From assembly GCA_035463315.1 (NCBI GenBank), contig DATHTJ010000105.1:1-18630 (forward strand): DNA of 18,630 nucleotides, read 5' to 3'. The notes beneath the pieces were generated by a model. It saw only the letters and a program-made list of their open reading frames with translations, did no database searches and was not told the DNA's origin. The translations under genes and the position numbers were made by a program. Positions within the stretch are counted from its first letter, which is position 1, and each line of letters begins with the position of its first letter. The DNA comes from GCA-003244245 sp035463315. GTDB taxonomy: Bacteria; Actinomycetota; Actinomycetes; Mycobacteriales; Pseudonocardiaceae. Shown piece after piece: positions 5,906 through 14,249 of this stretch.

Positions 5906-7936
5906 TCAGGGTGGGAAAAGCAGGCCGGGATCCGTGTCGGTGGTGGTCGTGGTGCTGGCCGCCCTGTCCTGCCCAACGGTGATCGTGATGGTCTGGTCCC
6001 GGGCGAAACCGGTGCCCGCCGGCACGTCCTGATCGAGGACTCGGCCCACCAGATTAGGGTCGTTCGTCGACGTGGTGACCTGCTTGAGGGTGCCGGTCCA
6101 GCCGAGGTTTCGCAGCGTGTTCAGTGCCTGGTTCGGGGTCTGCCCACGCAGCTCGGGCATCTGGAGCTGGTTGCCTCGGGACACCGTCAGGGCCACCGTG
6201 GTGTCTACCTTGACTTCGGTGCCCCCGGCTGGGTTCTGCTTCAGGACCTGGCCCTTCGGTGCCGCGGAGTCCACTTCCTGGAGCTGCGGGGTGAGACGAG
6301 CTCCGGTGATGTTGCGCTGGGCCTGGTCGATGTTGGTGCCGACGACGTCCGGCACGACCACGGTTTCCGGCGGCACGCCGACGGTGATGATCACCGACTT
6401 GGCCTTGGCCAACCGCTGTCCGGCCGGCGGATCCTGGACGAGCACCCGGCCGATGTCGTTATCGTCCTGCACGACCTGCTGGCGCTGGTCAGGGGACAGC
6501 ACCAGACCCACCTGCTGCAGGGAGGCTTGGGCCTGCACACGGTCGAGCCCGAGCAGGTTGGGCACCTCCACCTCGGCCGGCCCAGCGCCGACGTCCAGCC
6601 GGATCGTCGACCCCGGCAGCGCCTCGCCTGCGGGACTCATCGCCACCACGCGGTCAAGGTCCTGCGGGGTTGACTCCACCGGCCGACGCTCGGTCTGGAA
6701 GCCGTCGGCGTTGAGCTGCTGCTCGGCATTCACCACCGGCTGCCCGACCACGTTGGGCAGCGCGACCGGTGTGGGTCCGCCCACGAAGAGGTCGGTGAAC
6801 AGCAGCAGGAGCAACGCGATGAGGGCGGCGACCACGACCGTGGTGAGAACCCAGATGCCCCGCCCGGACCTCCGCTCGTCCGGCGGTCCACTGCTGGGCC
6901 CCGAGCGGTGCCGGCTGGAGCGGATAGCCGCGGTGGGACCGGCGTCGAGCATGACGGTGCGGTCCGCGTCGGTCATCACCATCGGCGCCAGCTGCCGCTG
7001 CCCGGCCAACACGCGGACCAGGTCCGAGCGCATCTCAGCAGCGGACTGGTAACGGTTAGCCGGGTTCTTGCTCATCGCCTTGAGCACCACGGCGTCCATT
7101 GCCGCCGACACGTCGGGGTTCTGGTGAGATGGCGGTGTGGGGTCCTCTCGGACGTGCTGGTAAGCCACCGCGACCGGGGAGTCGCCGGTGAACGGAGGAT
7201 CTCCGGTGATCAGCTCGTAGAGCACGCAGCCTGCGGCATAGACGTCCGACCGGGCGTCCACCTGCTCGCCGCGGGCCTGCTCGGGCGACAGGTACTGGGC
7301 GGTGCCGATCACTGCGGCGGTCTGGGTCACGCCCTGCCCGTCAGCCAACGCTCGGGCGATGCCGAAATCCATCACCTTGACCGCGCCGTCAGTTGTGATC
7401 ATCACGTTGGCCGGCTTGACATCACGATGAATGATGCCGTTGCGGTGGCTGAAGTCCAGGGCGGCGCAGACGTCCGCCATCGTCTCCATCGCGCGCTGCT
7501 CATCCATCGGACCTTCGGTCTTCACGATGTCGCGCAGCGTCCGGCCGTCAACGAACTCCATCACGATGTAGGGCAGCGGGCCGTACTCAGACACCGTCTC
7601 GCCGGTGTCGTACACCGCGACGATCGCCGGATGGTTCAGCGCCGCGGCGTTCTGTGCCTCCCGGCGAAAGCGGTGCTGGAACTGCGGGTCGCGGGCCAGG
7701 TCGACACGCAGCACCTTGACCGCGACGTCACGACCAAGGCGGACGTCACGACCATGGTGCACCTCGGACATGCCCCCATAGCCGAGCGTCTCGCCCAGCT
7801 CATAACGCTCCGACAGTAGTCGGCGAGTGGTCATTCCTCGGCCGTCCCGCTTCTCGTCTGTGACCCGCGGCTCCTCGCGGTCCGGCCCCATCATGCCTGC
7901 CGACCGACTGTCACCCGATAGGGGTCGATTGCTCAT
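5906..7936 (-). CDS. pknB: Ser/Thr protein kinase PknB with four PASTA domains
   Basis: The 676-residue product is a transmembrane receptor kinase. The kinase domain (about 45-310) has the glycine loop GYGGMS (52-57), Lys74, Glu93, HRDVKPAN (170-177), DFG (190-192) and activation-loop Thr204 and Thr206 in VTQTAAV, the sites autophosphorylated in mycobacterial PknB. A transmembrane helix spans about 361-385. Four PASTA repeats follow, starting near 391, 456, 525 and 590, then a Thr-rich tail. PknB senses muropeptides or lipid II and regulates growth and wall synthesis. The ATG at 7936 overlaps the pknA stop by 4 nt (ATGA) and has AGGAGAG just upstream; a conserved-looking alternative start is Met35 (7834), close to the usual PknB N-terminus. 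The first 34 residues are unusually polar and long. It is the last gene of the operon. Confidence 0.96.
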   Translation of the reverse strand: MSNRPLSGDSRSAGMMGPDREEPRVTDEKRDGRGMTTRRLLSERYELGETLGYGGMSEVHHGRDVRLGRDVAVKVLRVDLARDPQFQHRFRREAQNAAALNHPAIVAVYDTGETVSEYGPLPYIVMEFVDGRTLRDIVKTEGPMDEQRAMETMADVCAALDFSHRNGIIHRDVKPANVMITTDGAVKVMDFGIARALADGQGVTQTAAVIGTAQYLSPEQARGEQVDARSDVYAAGCVLYELITGDPPFTGDSPVAVAYQHVREDPTPPSHQNPDVSAAMDAVVLKAMSKNPANRYQSAAEMRSDLVRVLAGQRQLAPMVMTDADRTVMLDAGPTAAIRSSRHRSGPSSGPPDERRSGRGIWVLTTVVVAALIALLLLLFTDLFVGGPTPVALPNVVGQPVVNAEQQLNADGFQTERRPVESTPQDLDRVVAMSPAGEALPGSTIRLDVGAGPAEVEVPNLLGLDRVQAQASLQQVGLVLSPDQRQQVVQDDNDIGRVLVQDPPAGQRLAKAKSVIITVGVPPETVVVPDVVGTNIDQAQRNITGARLTPQLQEVDSAAPKGQVLKQNPAGGTEVKVDTTVALTVSRGNQLQMPELRGQTPNQALNTLRNLGWTGTLKQVTTSTNDPNLVGRVLDQDVPAGTGFARDQTITITVGQDRAASTTTTTDTDPGLLFPP

Positions 7937-9393
7937 CTGACTCTCCTACAGGTCAGCTCGAGGGTCGACCCGGGGGGAATGAAGCCAGCCATGGGGCGGA
8001 CGCTGGTCACCCGGCACCGCGACCGCCGGTCCCGGTCGACCTGCCGGCCGTCTTCGTCCACCACCCGCGGCACGAGGCCTTGGGACTTCGCGGTGGCCAC
8101 GGCGTCGCTGGCGCTCTCGCCCCAGTAGTCGGTGGGAACGACGAGCACCCCCAGGAGCTGTTCGGCAGGGTTGGCCGGCTCCGGCGGAGGCTGCTCGTCG
8201 GCTGGTACCGGCTGGAAGGGCTGAGGTACCACGGGGGCAGCGGGCGCCGTGATGGTGTCGGCGGTACCTCGCTGAGGTGACGTGGTGTTGGCGTGCAGCG
8301 CGTCGTTGACCAGGTAACCGGCAAGCATCAGGGCGAGCACGCCGAACAGAGCCATCGCGATTTTCGGTGTCCCGAGACGTCGGGGGTGGCGGTGCCCAGC
8401 GTGCGGGCGGTCCGCTGGTCGGTTCACTGTTCCGGCTGTGAGGTCGGAGACGGCCCCTGGCGGCAGCAGCGCGGTCGGTGGCTGGTGGCGTGCGGTCATC
8501 CTGGCGGTGATCCCCCCGGCCATTCCCGCCGGCAGCGGCAGCCGGTGTCCAGCTCGGACCGCGGCGACGGCAGCGGCGAACTCACCGCCGGTGCTGTAGC
8601 GCTGCCGCGGGTCCTTGACCAGGGTCGCCTCGATCAGCGCACGGACTCCGGCGGGCACATCCGGTGGCAGTGGGGGCGGCCGATCGTGGATGTGCATCAT
8701 CGCGACGGTGACCGCGTTGTCGGCCCGGAAAGGGCGCTGCCCGGCCAGGCACTCGTAACCCACCACGGCCAGCGAGTAGACGTCGCCGGCCGGGCCGGCC
8801 TCGTCCCCGGCGGCCTGCTCCGGGGCGATGTAGTGGGCCGTGCCCATCACCATCCCGTGCCGGGTCAGCGGGGCCGCGTCGACGGCCCTGGCGATGCCGA
8901 AGTCGGTGAGCTTCACCGTCCCGGCGGGAGTGATCAGGATGTTGCCCGGCTTGATGTCGCGGTGCACCAGACCACGCTCATGCGCCGCCTGCAGCGCAGC
9001 GGCGGCTTGTCCCAGGAGGTCCAGCGTGCGATCGGCGGGCAGCCGCGGACTCCGCATCAGGATTGCGGCCAACGGATCTCCGGCAATCAGCTCCATCACC
9101 AGGTATGCGATGTCCGGAGCTGCGCTGCCGCCTGAGAGCGCCGTCACCGTCTCGCCGTAGTCGTGCACCGCAGCGATGCCGGGATGGTTCAGCGATGCGG
9201 TCATCCGCGCCTCAATCTGGAAGCGGTACCGAAACTCTGCGTCGCCGGACAGCTCCGGCTTGAGCACCTTGACGGCGACCTGACGCTCTAGCCGGGTGTC
9301 CGCAGCCTGCCAGACTTCGCCCATGCCGCCGATGGCGATGCGCCGGCCCAGCCGGTAGCGCTGCGCCAGCAGCTGGCCGCTGGTCAACGTCAT
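7933..9393 (-). CDS. pknA: Ser/Thr protein kinase PknA with PASTA-like extracellular domain
   Basis: The product has 486 residues. The kinase domain (about 11-275) shows IAIGGMGEVW (19-28), Lys42, HRDIKPGN (144-151), DFG (164-166) and the activation segment APLTRHGMVMGTAHY, with Thr177 but His where mycobacterial PknA has its second phosphorylated Thr. A transmembrane helix lies at about 344-363, then a Pro-rich linker (about 382-408) and a C-terminal domain (411-486) that reads as a single divergent PASTA repeat with Cys460 and Cys482. The ATG at 9393 matches family length and has AGGGTGG 5 nt upstream; an upstream in-frame ATG (9471) would add 26 charged residues and overlap pbpA. PknA partners with PknB in controlling cell shape and division. 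The codons for its last arginines also form the pknB ribosome-binding site. Confidence 0.94.
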   Translation of the reverse strand: MTLTSGQLLAQRYRLGRRIAIGGMGEVWQAADTRLERQVAVKVLKPELSGDAEFRYRFQIEARMTASLNHPGIAAVHDYGETVTALSGGSAAPDIAYLVMELIAGDPLAAILMRSPRLPADRTLDLLGQAAAALQAAHERGLVHRDIKPGNILITPAGTVKLTDFGIARAVDAAPLTRHGMVMGTAHYIAPEQAAGDEAGPAGDVYSLAVVGYECLAGQRPFRADNAVTVAMMHIHDRPPPLPPDVPAGVRALIEATLVKDPRQRYSTGGEFAAAVAAVRAGHRLPLPAGMAGGITARMTARHQPPTALLPPGAVSDLTAGTVNRPADRPHAGHRHPRRLGTPKIAMALFGVLALMLAGYLVNDALHANTTSPQRGTADTITAPAAPVVPQPFQPVPADEQPPPEPANPAEQLLGVLVVPTDYWGESASDAVATAKSQGLVPRVVDEDGRQVDRDRRSRCRVTSVRPMAGFIPPGSTLELTCRRVR

Positions 9394-9445
9394 ACAGCCA
9401 CCCTGTTGCCGTTCCTCCTGTTGCTTCTCCTCTTGCGCACAGTCA

Positions 9446-10921
9446 TCAGCGACCTCCCTGCAGCGCGGCACGGATGACCGCTCGACCGATCGGCGCGGCC
9501 CGGGACCCGCCGGTTGCCTCGAGAGCTCGGTCTCCCCCGTCCTCTACCACCACCGCGATCGCCACCTGCGGATCGTCGGCGGGCGCGAAGGCCACGTACC
9601 AGCCGTGCGGCGGGGTGTTCTTGGGGTTGGCACCGTGCTCAGCGGTGCCGGTCTTCGCGGCGATACTGACGCCGTTGATTTTACCGTCGTTACTGTAGGT
9701 GTTCTCGGCGGCGACCATCATGTCGCGGAGCCGGGATGCAGTGAAGCGGGACATCGCCGTTTCGGCAAGCTCGGGTTCGAGCCTGTCCAGCACGGAGAGG
9801 TCCGGGGCCAGGATGCTGCGAACCAGCTGGGGTGTCATCCGACGCCCTCCGTTGGCGATCGTCGCGGCGATCGTCGCGTTCTGCAACGGGGTGAGCGCCA
9901 CATCGCGTTGCCCGATGCCGGACTGTTGCAAGGCGGAAACATCAGGAATGTCGCCCAGGGTGGACGGCGTCACCAGGATCGGGATGGTGAGGTCCTGCTG
10001 CCCGATGCCGAGCAGTTGGGCCTGCTTGCGCAGGTCGTTCTCGCCGACGGTAGCGACCAACTGGGCGAATGCGGTGTTGCAGGAACGCACCAACGCCTCT
10101 GTGAGCGTCGCGGTGTCCCCGCGGCCGCAGGGGTTGTTGGCGAAGTTGCGCAGGAATATCGAGGTGCCCTGCAGCTGCAACGCGGGCGCCGCGGTGAGCG
10201 GGCTGTCCGGGGTAGCCTTACCGGTCTCCAGCGCGGCCGCGGTGACCACGAGCTTGAAGGTCGACCCCGGCGGGTAGGTCGACGCGACCGCACGGTTGGT
10301 CAGCGGGGCGCCACGCTGGGCGGACGTAGCCTCGTTCCAGGCGGCCTCCTGCTCCGTACCGTCGTGCGCGGACAGCCGGTTCGGGTCATAGGACGGGGTC
10401 GACGCCATCGCGAGGATCTCGCCGGTGCTGGGCTTGATCGCCACCACTGCACCGTTGTAGCCACGGCGGGTCAGCTGCTCGTAGGCGACCCGCTGGACAA
10501 TCGGGTTGATGGTGAGCTCGACGCTGCCCCCGCTGGGCGTCCGGCCGGTGATCAGGTCTGAGAGCCGCCGCACGAACAGCCGGCCGTCGGAGCCGTTGAG
10601 CACCGAGTCCATCGCGTTCTCGATGCCGCCCGCCCCGTAGCGCAGCGAGTAGTAGCCGGTGACCGGGGCATACATCGGGCCGTCGAGGTAGCTGCGCTGG
10701 AAGCGCAGCTGTCCGCCGGTCTCCACCGAGCTGGCCACCGGCAGCCCGCCAGCGACGATCTTCCCGCGCTGCCTGCTGTACTCATCGAGCAACACCCGCC
10801 GGTTGCGCGGATCGGTGCGGTAGGTGTCGGCGCTGACGACCTGGATGTAGGTAGCGTTCAACAGCAGCAGAACGATCATGGCCATGACGGCCAGCGCTAC
10901 CCGACGAAGCGGTGTGTTCAC
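9446..10921 (-). CDS. pbpA: Class B penicillin-binding protein (peptidoglycan transpeptidase)
   Basis: The product has 491 residues. A membrane anchor (about 8-28) is followed by a dimerisation region and the transpeptidase domain (about 155-488). The three active-site motifs are present: Ser220-Thr-Phe-Lys223 in YPPGSTFK, Ser280-Cys-Asn282, and Lys423-Thr-Gly425 in AAKTGTAEHG. It cross-links peptidoglycan peptides outside the membrane and is the usual partner of the SEDS protein encoded immediately upstream. The GTG at 10921 overlaps the rodA stop by 4 nt (GTGA), so translation is probably coupled. In mycobacteria the homologue PbpA is needed for proper division and is regulated through PknB (established). 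Fifty-two base pairs with several purine-rich stretches separate it from pknA. Confidence 0.95.
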   Translation of the reverse strand: MNTPLRRVALAVMAMIVLLLLNATYIQVVSADTYRTDPRNRRVLLDEYSRQRGKIVAGGLPVASSVETGGQLRFQRSYLDGPMYAPVTGYYSLRYGAGGIENAMDSVLNGSDGRLFVRRLSDLITGRTPSGGSVELTINPIVQRVAYEQLTRRGYNGAVVAIKPSTGEILAMASTPSYDPNRLSAHDGTEQEAAWNEATSAQRGAPLTNRAVASTYPPGSTFKLVVTAAALETGKATPDSPLTAAPALQLQGTSIFLRNFANNPCGRGDTATLTEALVRSCNTAFAQLVATVGENDLRKQAQLLGIGQQDLTIPILVTPSTLGDIPDVSALQQSGIGQRDVALTPLQNATIAATIANGGRRMTPQLVRSILAPDLSVLDRLEPELAETAMSRFTASRLRDMMVAAENTYSNDGKINGVSIAAKTGTAEHGANPKNTPPHGWYVAFAPADDPQVAIAVVVEDGGDRALEATGGSRAAPIGRAVIRAALQGGR

Positions 10922-12351
10922 GGGCGCCGCACCATCTCGGTGCGCGCCTCAGCCAGCGGGGCTACCGGCTTGCGCGGGGCCACCAGGGCCGCCGGCGACC
11001 GGGCCGCATGGGAGATTCGTAACAGCAGTGCCACCAGGATGTAGTTGGCCAGCAGCGAGGAGCCGCCGTAAGACAGGAACGGCGCGGTGAGCCCGGTCAA
11101 CGGGATCAGCTTGGTCACCCCACCGACGACGATGAACACCTGCAGGCCGACCGCGAAGGACAGCCCAGCGGCAAGCAGCTTGCCGAAGGTGTCCCGGACG
11201 GTGAGCGCGGTGCGCATCCCCCGCATCACCACCAGCAGGTAGGTGAACAGCACCGCGGCCAGCCCGACGAAGCCCAGCTCCTCGCCGATCGCGGCGGTGA
11301 TGAAGTCGGTGTGCGCTTCGGGTACCAGGTCGGGACGGCCGGCGCCCAGCCCGGTACCGAACACGCCGCCGGTACCCAGCCCAAACAGCGACTGCGCCAT
11401 CTGATAGCCGGCACCGTCGTAGTCGGAGAACGGGTTGAGCCAGGCCGTCACCCGGTTTTGCACATGGGCAAAGAGCAAGCCCGAGACCATCGCGCCGCCG
11501 ATGAAGAAGACCAGCCCGATCACCAACCAGGCGGGCCGTTCGGTGGCGATGTAGATAAGCACCAGCACGATGCCGAAGAACAGCAGCGAGGTCCCCAGAT
11601 CCTTCTCCAACACCAGGACACCCAGCGAGAGGCCCCAGGCCATCAGCAGCGGAGCGAGGTCTCGGGCCCTGGGCAGCTCCATGCCGAGCACGCTGCGGCC
11701 CGCAGTGGTGAAAAGGTCCCGTTTCGCCACCAGGAACGCGGCAACGAAGATCATCAGCAGGATCTTGGCGAACTCGCCCGGCTGGATTCCCAGCCCGCCG
11801 AACCGCAGCCAGATCTTCGCGCCGTTGACCTCGGAGATGGCGCCGGGCAACAGACCGGGCAGGGCCAGCAGCGCCAGCCCGACCAGCCCGCAGGTGTAGC
11901 CGTAGCGGGCCAGCATGCGGTGGTCGTGAACCAGCACCAGGACCGCTACGAACAGCCCGAGGGCGAGCGCGGTCCAGGCGATCTGATAGGGAACGTTCCC
12001 AGCCGGGATCGGGTCGCCAACCGAGGCGGCCGCCGTCGCGTCGGCCAGATCGAGCCGGTAGATGAGCACCAGTCCCAGCCCGTTGAGCAGTGCGACACAG
12101 GGCAGGATGAGCGGGTCGGCGTACGGAGCCAGAAACCGCACCGCGATATGGGCGGCGCCGAAGAGGATGAGGTAGGCGGCGCCGTAGTAGAGCAGCGAGC
12201 GGGTTACTTCCTGCTGCTGGTTGAGTTCCACCAGCACCAGCGCAATGGTCACCACGACCGTGGCGAAGGCCAGCATGACCAGCTCAAGGCCGCGTTTGGT
12301 GGGTGGTGCGGGCGGTGCGTCCACGTCCGGGATGGATGCTGGGGTGGCCAT
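10918..12351 (-). CDS. rodA: SEDS-family peptidoglycan glycosyltransferase RodA/FtsW
   Basis: The product is a 477-residue polytopic membrane protein with about ten to twelve helices. Family signatures are the EKDLGTSLLFF segment, with Asp251 at the position essential for glycan polymerisation in RodA, the QNRVTAWLNPF stretch (298-308), GYQ (315-317), AAIGEELGFVG (353-363) and PFLSYGGSS (424-432). It polymerises lipid II into glycan strands and works with the PbpA transpeptidase encoded next. The cytosolic N-tail (1-20) is Pro/Ala-rich, a possible interaction or phosphorylation site. ATG 12351 lies 3 nt after the pstP stop codon. Whether it acts as RodA (elongation) or FtsW (division) is inferred from its place in the operon. 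Confidence 0.95.
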   Translation of the reverse strand: MATPASIPDVDAPPAPPTKRGLELVMLAFATVVVTIALVLVELNQQQEVTRSLLYYGAAYLILFGAAHIAVRFLAPYADPLILPCVALLNGLGLVLIYRLDLADATAAASVGDPIPAGNVPYQIAWTALALGLFVAVLVLVHDHRMLARYGYTCGLVGLALLALPGLLPGAISEVNGAKIWLRFGGLGIQPGEFAKILLMIFVAAFLVAKRDLFTTAGRSVLGMELPRARDLAPLLMAWGLSLGVLVLEKDLGTSLLFFGIVLVLIYIATERPAWLVIGLVFFIGGAMVSGLLFAHVQNRVTAWLNPFSDYDGAGYQMAQSLFGLGTGGVFGTGLGAGRPDLVPEAHTDFITAAIGEELGFVGLAAVLFTYLLVVMRGMRTALTVRDTFGKLLAAGLSFAVGLQVFIVVGGVTKLIPLTGLTAPFLSYGGSSLLANYILVALLLRISHAARSPAALVAPRKPVAPLAEARTEMVRRP

Positions 12352-12354
12352 CAG

Positions 12355-13767
12355 CTAGCTCACCGTCCGGCAGTCCACCCCAGGTTCCGAAGGCTCCTCC
12401 GGAATCGGCGTGCCGGCGGTCGCGGGTTCGGGATGCTGACCAGACAGCTGCTCGCCATTGGGCTGGCCCGGCGCACTCGTGGTGGTAGGCGGGGATGGCG
12501 AGGACCGTTGCTCACTGGTGCCCGTCATGGCACCGGCCCGCGGGCACGGTGGCAGCAGATCATTGGTGCGCAGCCGGCCGATGATCTCGCGAGCACCGTC
12601 CAGCCCAGTGTTGCTGATCATCCCCCGGCGCACGTCCGTGCGGACGTGCGGTTGCAGGCCCTGCAGAAAGATCGTCTCGCAGCCTCGCGCACCGTCCCGG
12701 CAGCTGCCCTCGGCCCGGGTGTGTAGCGGCAGGCCGAAGACCTGGCCTCGGACCCCCTGGAAGACCACCACCTCACCGCTGCTGGTAGCCCCCACGTAGT
12801 ACTGCCGGAGCACCAGGATCGAACCGGTGGTGGCGACGACGCCGAGCAGCACGACCAGCCCTATCAGGGCGATCAACGTGCGTCGCTGCTTGCGGTGACG
12901 CAGCTGGGGGTCGGGAGCGGGGGGTTCGATCCGGGTGGGCTCCGGACGTGGCAGGGTGGTCGTCGCGGCCCGAGCGGCCGCCGAGTCCGGCTGCGGTTCC
13001 TCGACGCCATCCCCTGCGGACCCGCCGATGATGGGCGCGTCCTCGCCATACTCGACGTCCACCACGTCGGCCACGATGCAGGTGATGTTGTCCGGACCGC
13101 CACCCTTGAGGGCCAGCTCGATCAGCCGGTCGGAGCAGGCCTGCGGATCGGGGATCGTCAGCCCCTCGGCGAGGGTCTCGGCGCTGACCACCCCGGAAAG
13201 CCCATCGGAGCACAGCAGGTAGCGGTCTCCAGCGCGGGCCTCCCGGACGGTGAGCGAGGGTTCCACCTCGTGCCCGGTGATCGCCTTGAGCAGCAACGAG
13301 CGTTGCGGGTGGTGGCTGGCCTCGTCCTCGGAGATCCGACCCTCGTCGATCAACGACTGGACGAAGGTGTCGTCGTGAGTGATCTGGTTGAGCACACCGT
13401 CGCGCATGAGGTAGGCACGGGAGTCGCCGACATGGACCAGACCGATCTTGTTTCCGGCGAAGAGCACCGCGGTCAGCGTGGTGCCCATGCCTTCCCGTTC
13501 TGGATCCTCCCGGACCAGCTCGCTGATCGCGGCGTTACCAGCCAGGGTGGCCTCGTGCAGCTGGTCCAGAAGGTCGTTGCCAGGCTCGTCGTCATCCAGC
13601 GGGGCGAATGCCGCGATGACGACCTTGGACGCCACCTCGCCTGCCGCGTGACCACCCATCCCGTCGGCCAACGCCAGCAAGCGCGGACCCGCGTAGACCG
13701 CGTCCTGGTTGTTCTGCCGAACCAGGCCGCGGTCGCTTCGGGCGGCATAGCGGAGGACCAGAGTCAT
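12355..13767 (-). CDS. pstP: PP2C-type Ser/Thr protein phosphatase PstP
   Basis: The product has 470 residues. The PP2C domain (about 1-240) has the metal-binding motifs RSDRGLVRQNNQD (Asp22), ALADGMGGHAAGE (Asp35, Gly36), VGDSRAYL (Asp115), CSDGL (Asp188) and GGPDNIT (Asp226). A Pro-rich acidic juxtamembrane segment (about 241-292) leads to one transmembrane helix (about 297-322) and a roughly 148-residue extracellular part with four cysteines (356, 363, 408, 466) and a Pro/Thr/Ser-rich end. PstP dephosphorylates PknA, PknB and their targets and is essential in mycobacteria (family knowledge). ATG 13767 overlaps the fhaB stop by 4 nt (ATGA). The stop is TAG, 3 nt before rodA. Confidence 0.96.
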   Translation of the reverse strand: MTLVLRYAARSDRGLVRQNNQDAVYAGPRLLALADGMGGHAAGEVASKVVIAAFAPLDDDEPGNDLLDQLHEATLAGNAAISELVREDPEREGMGTTLTAVLFAGNKIGLVHVGDSRAYLMRDGVLNQITHDDTFVQSLIDEGRISEDEASHHPQRSLLLKAITGHEVEPSLTVREARAGDRYLLCSDGLSGVVSAETLAEGLTIPDPQACSDRLIELALKGGGPDNITCIVADVVDVEYGEDAPIIGGSAGDGVEEPQPDSAAARAATTTLPRPEPTRIEPPAPDPQLRHRKQRRTLIALIGLVVLLGVVATTGSILVLRQYYVGATSSGEVVVFQGVRGQVFGLPLHTRAEGSCRDGARGCETIFLQGLQPHVRTDVRRGMISNTGLDGAREIIGRLRTNDLLPPCPRAGAMTGTSEQRSSPSPPTTTSAPGQPNGEQLSGQHPEPATAGTPIPEEPSEPGVDCRTVS

Positions 13768-14219
13768 GAGCGCAGCTCAATCACCGTCTTGCCGATGCGG
13801 ATCGGGACACCAGGAGGAACCCGGGTAGGTCCGGTGACCTTAGCTCGGTCCAGGTAGGTGCCGTTGGTGGAGCCCAGATCCTCCAGGAACCAGTCCCCGC
13901 CCTGGAACCCGAGCCGGGCGTGGCGGGTGGACGCGTAGTCGTCATCGAGCACCAACGTCGAGTCATCGGCACGCCCGATGAGGATGGGCTTGCCGTCCAG
14001 TGAGATGCGGGTGCCCGCTAACCCACCCGCGGTCACCACCAGCTGGCGGGCCGTCCGGTTGCGCTCCGCGCGGGCACCGCGGCGGGACAGCGGAAGGCTG
14101 GCGCGCAACCCGGACGCCGCGAACAGGTCGGAGCGCACGATGCGCAGCGCCGCGACAACGAACATCCAGAGCAGGAGGAGGAAGCCCGCTCTGGTCAGCT
14201 GCAGCACCAGTTCCGGCAC
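13764..14219 (-). CDS. fhaB: FHA-domain membrane protein FhaB (FipA)
   Basis: The product has 151 residues. An N-terminal transmembrane helix (about 10-29) is followed by a basic linker (about 38-58) and a cytosolic FHA domain (about 60-150) that binds phosphothreonine. Key FHA positions are Gly82-Arg83, Ser97, Arg99-His100 and Ser117-Thr-Asn-Gly120. In mycobacteria this protein (FipA/FhaB) is phosphorylated by PknA or PknB and links FtsZ and FtsQ or CrgA at the septum (established for that group). The GTG start at 14219 lacks a strong ribosome-binding site; it lies 30 bp after fhaA. It overlaps pstP by 4 nt. Confidence 0.93.
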   Translation of the reverse strand: MPELVLQLTRAGFLLLLWMFVVAALRIVRSDLFAASGLRASLPLSRRGARAERNRTARQLVVTAGGLAGTRISLDGKPILIGRADDSTLVLDDDYASTRHARLGFQGGDWFLEDLGSTNGTYLDRAKVTGPTRVPPGVPIRIGKTVIELRS

Positions 14220-14249
14220 GCTCTAATCGTCTCTGCTCGATAGCTCGGC

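Noticed and set aside
9394..9471. 26-codon N-terminal extension of PknA overlapping pbpA
   Set aside because: The extension is a charged Glu/Gln run derived from purine-rich ribosome-binding-like DNA; the start at 9393 gives the family N-terminus.
9605..10561. Long plus-strand open frame antisense to pbpA
   Set aside because: It is the high-GC shadow of pbpA, which has complete catalytic motifs; the antisense product has low-complexity His/Arg/Gly composition and no ribosome-binding site. The same applies to other long antisense frames at 6072-7052, 6908-7819, 8293-9135, 11311-12726, 12895-13857, 14280-15587 and 15993-17078.
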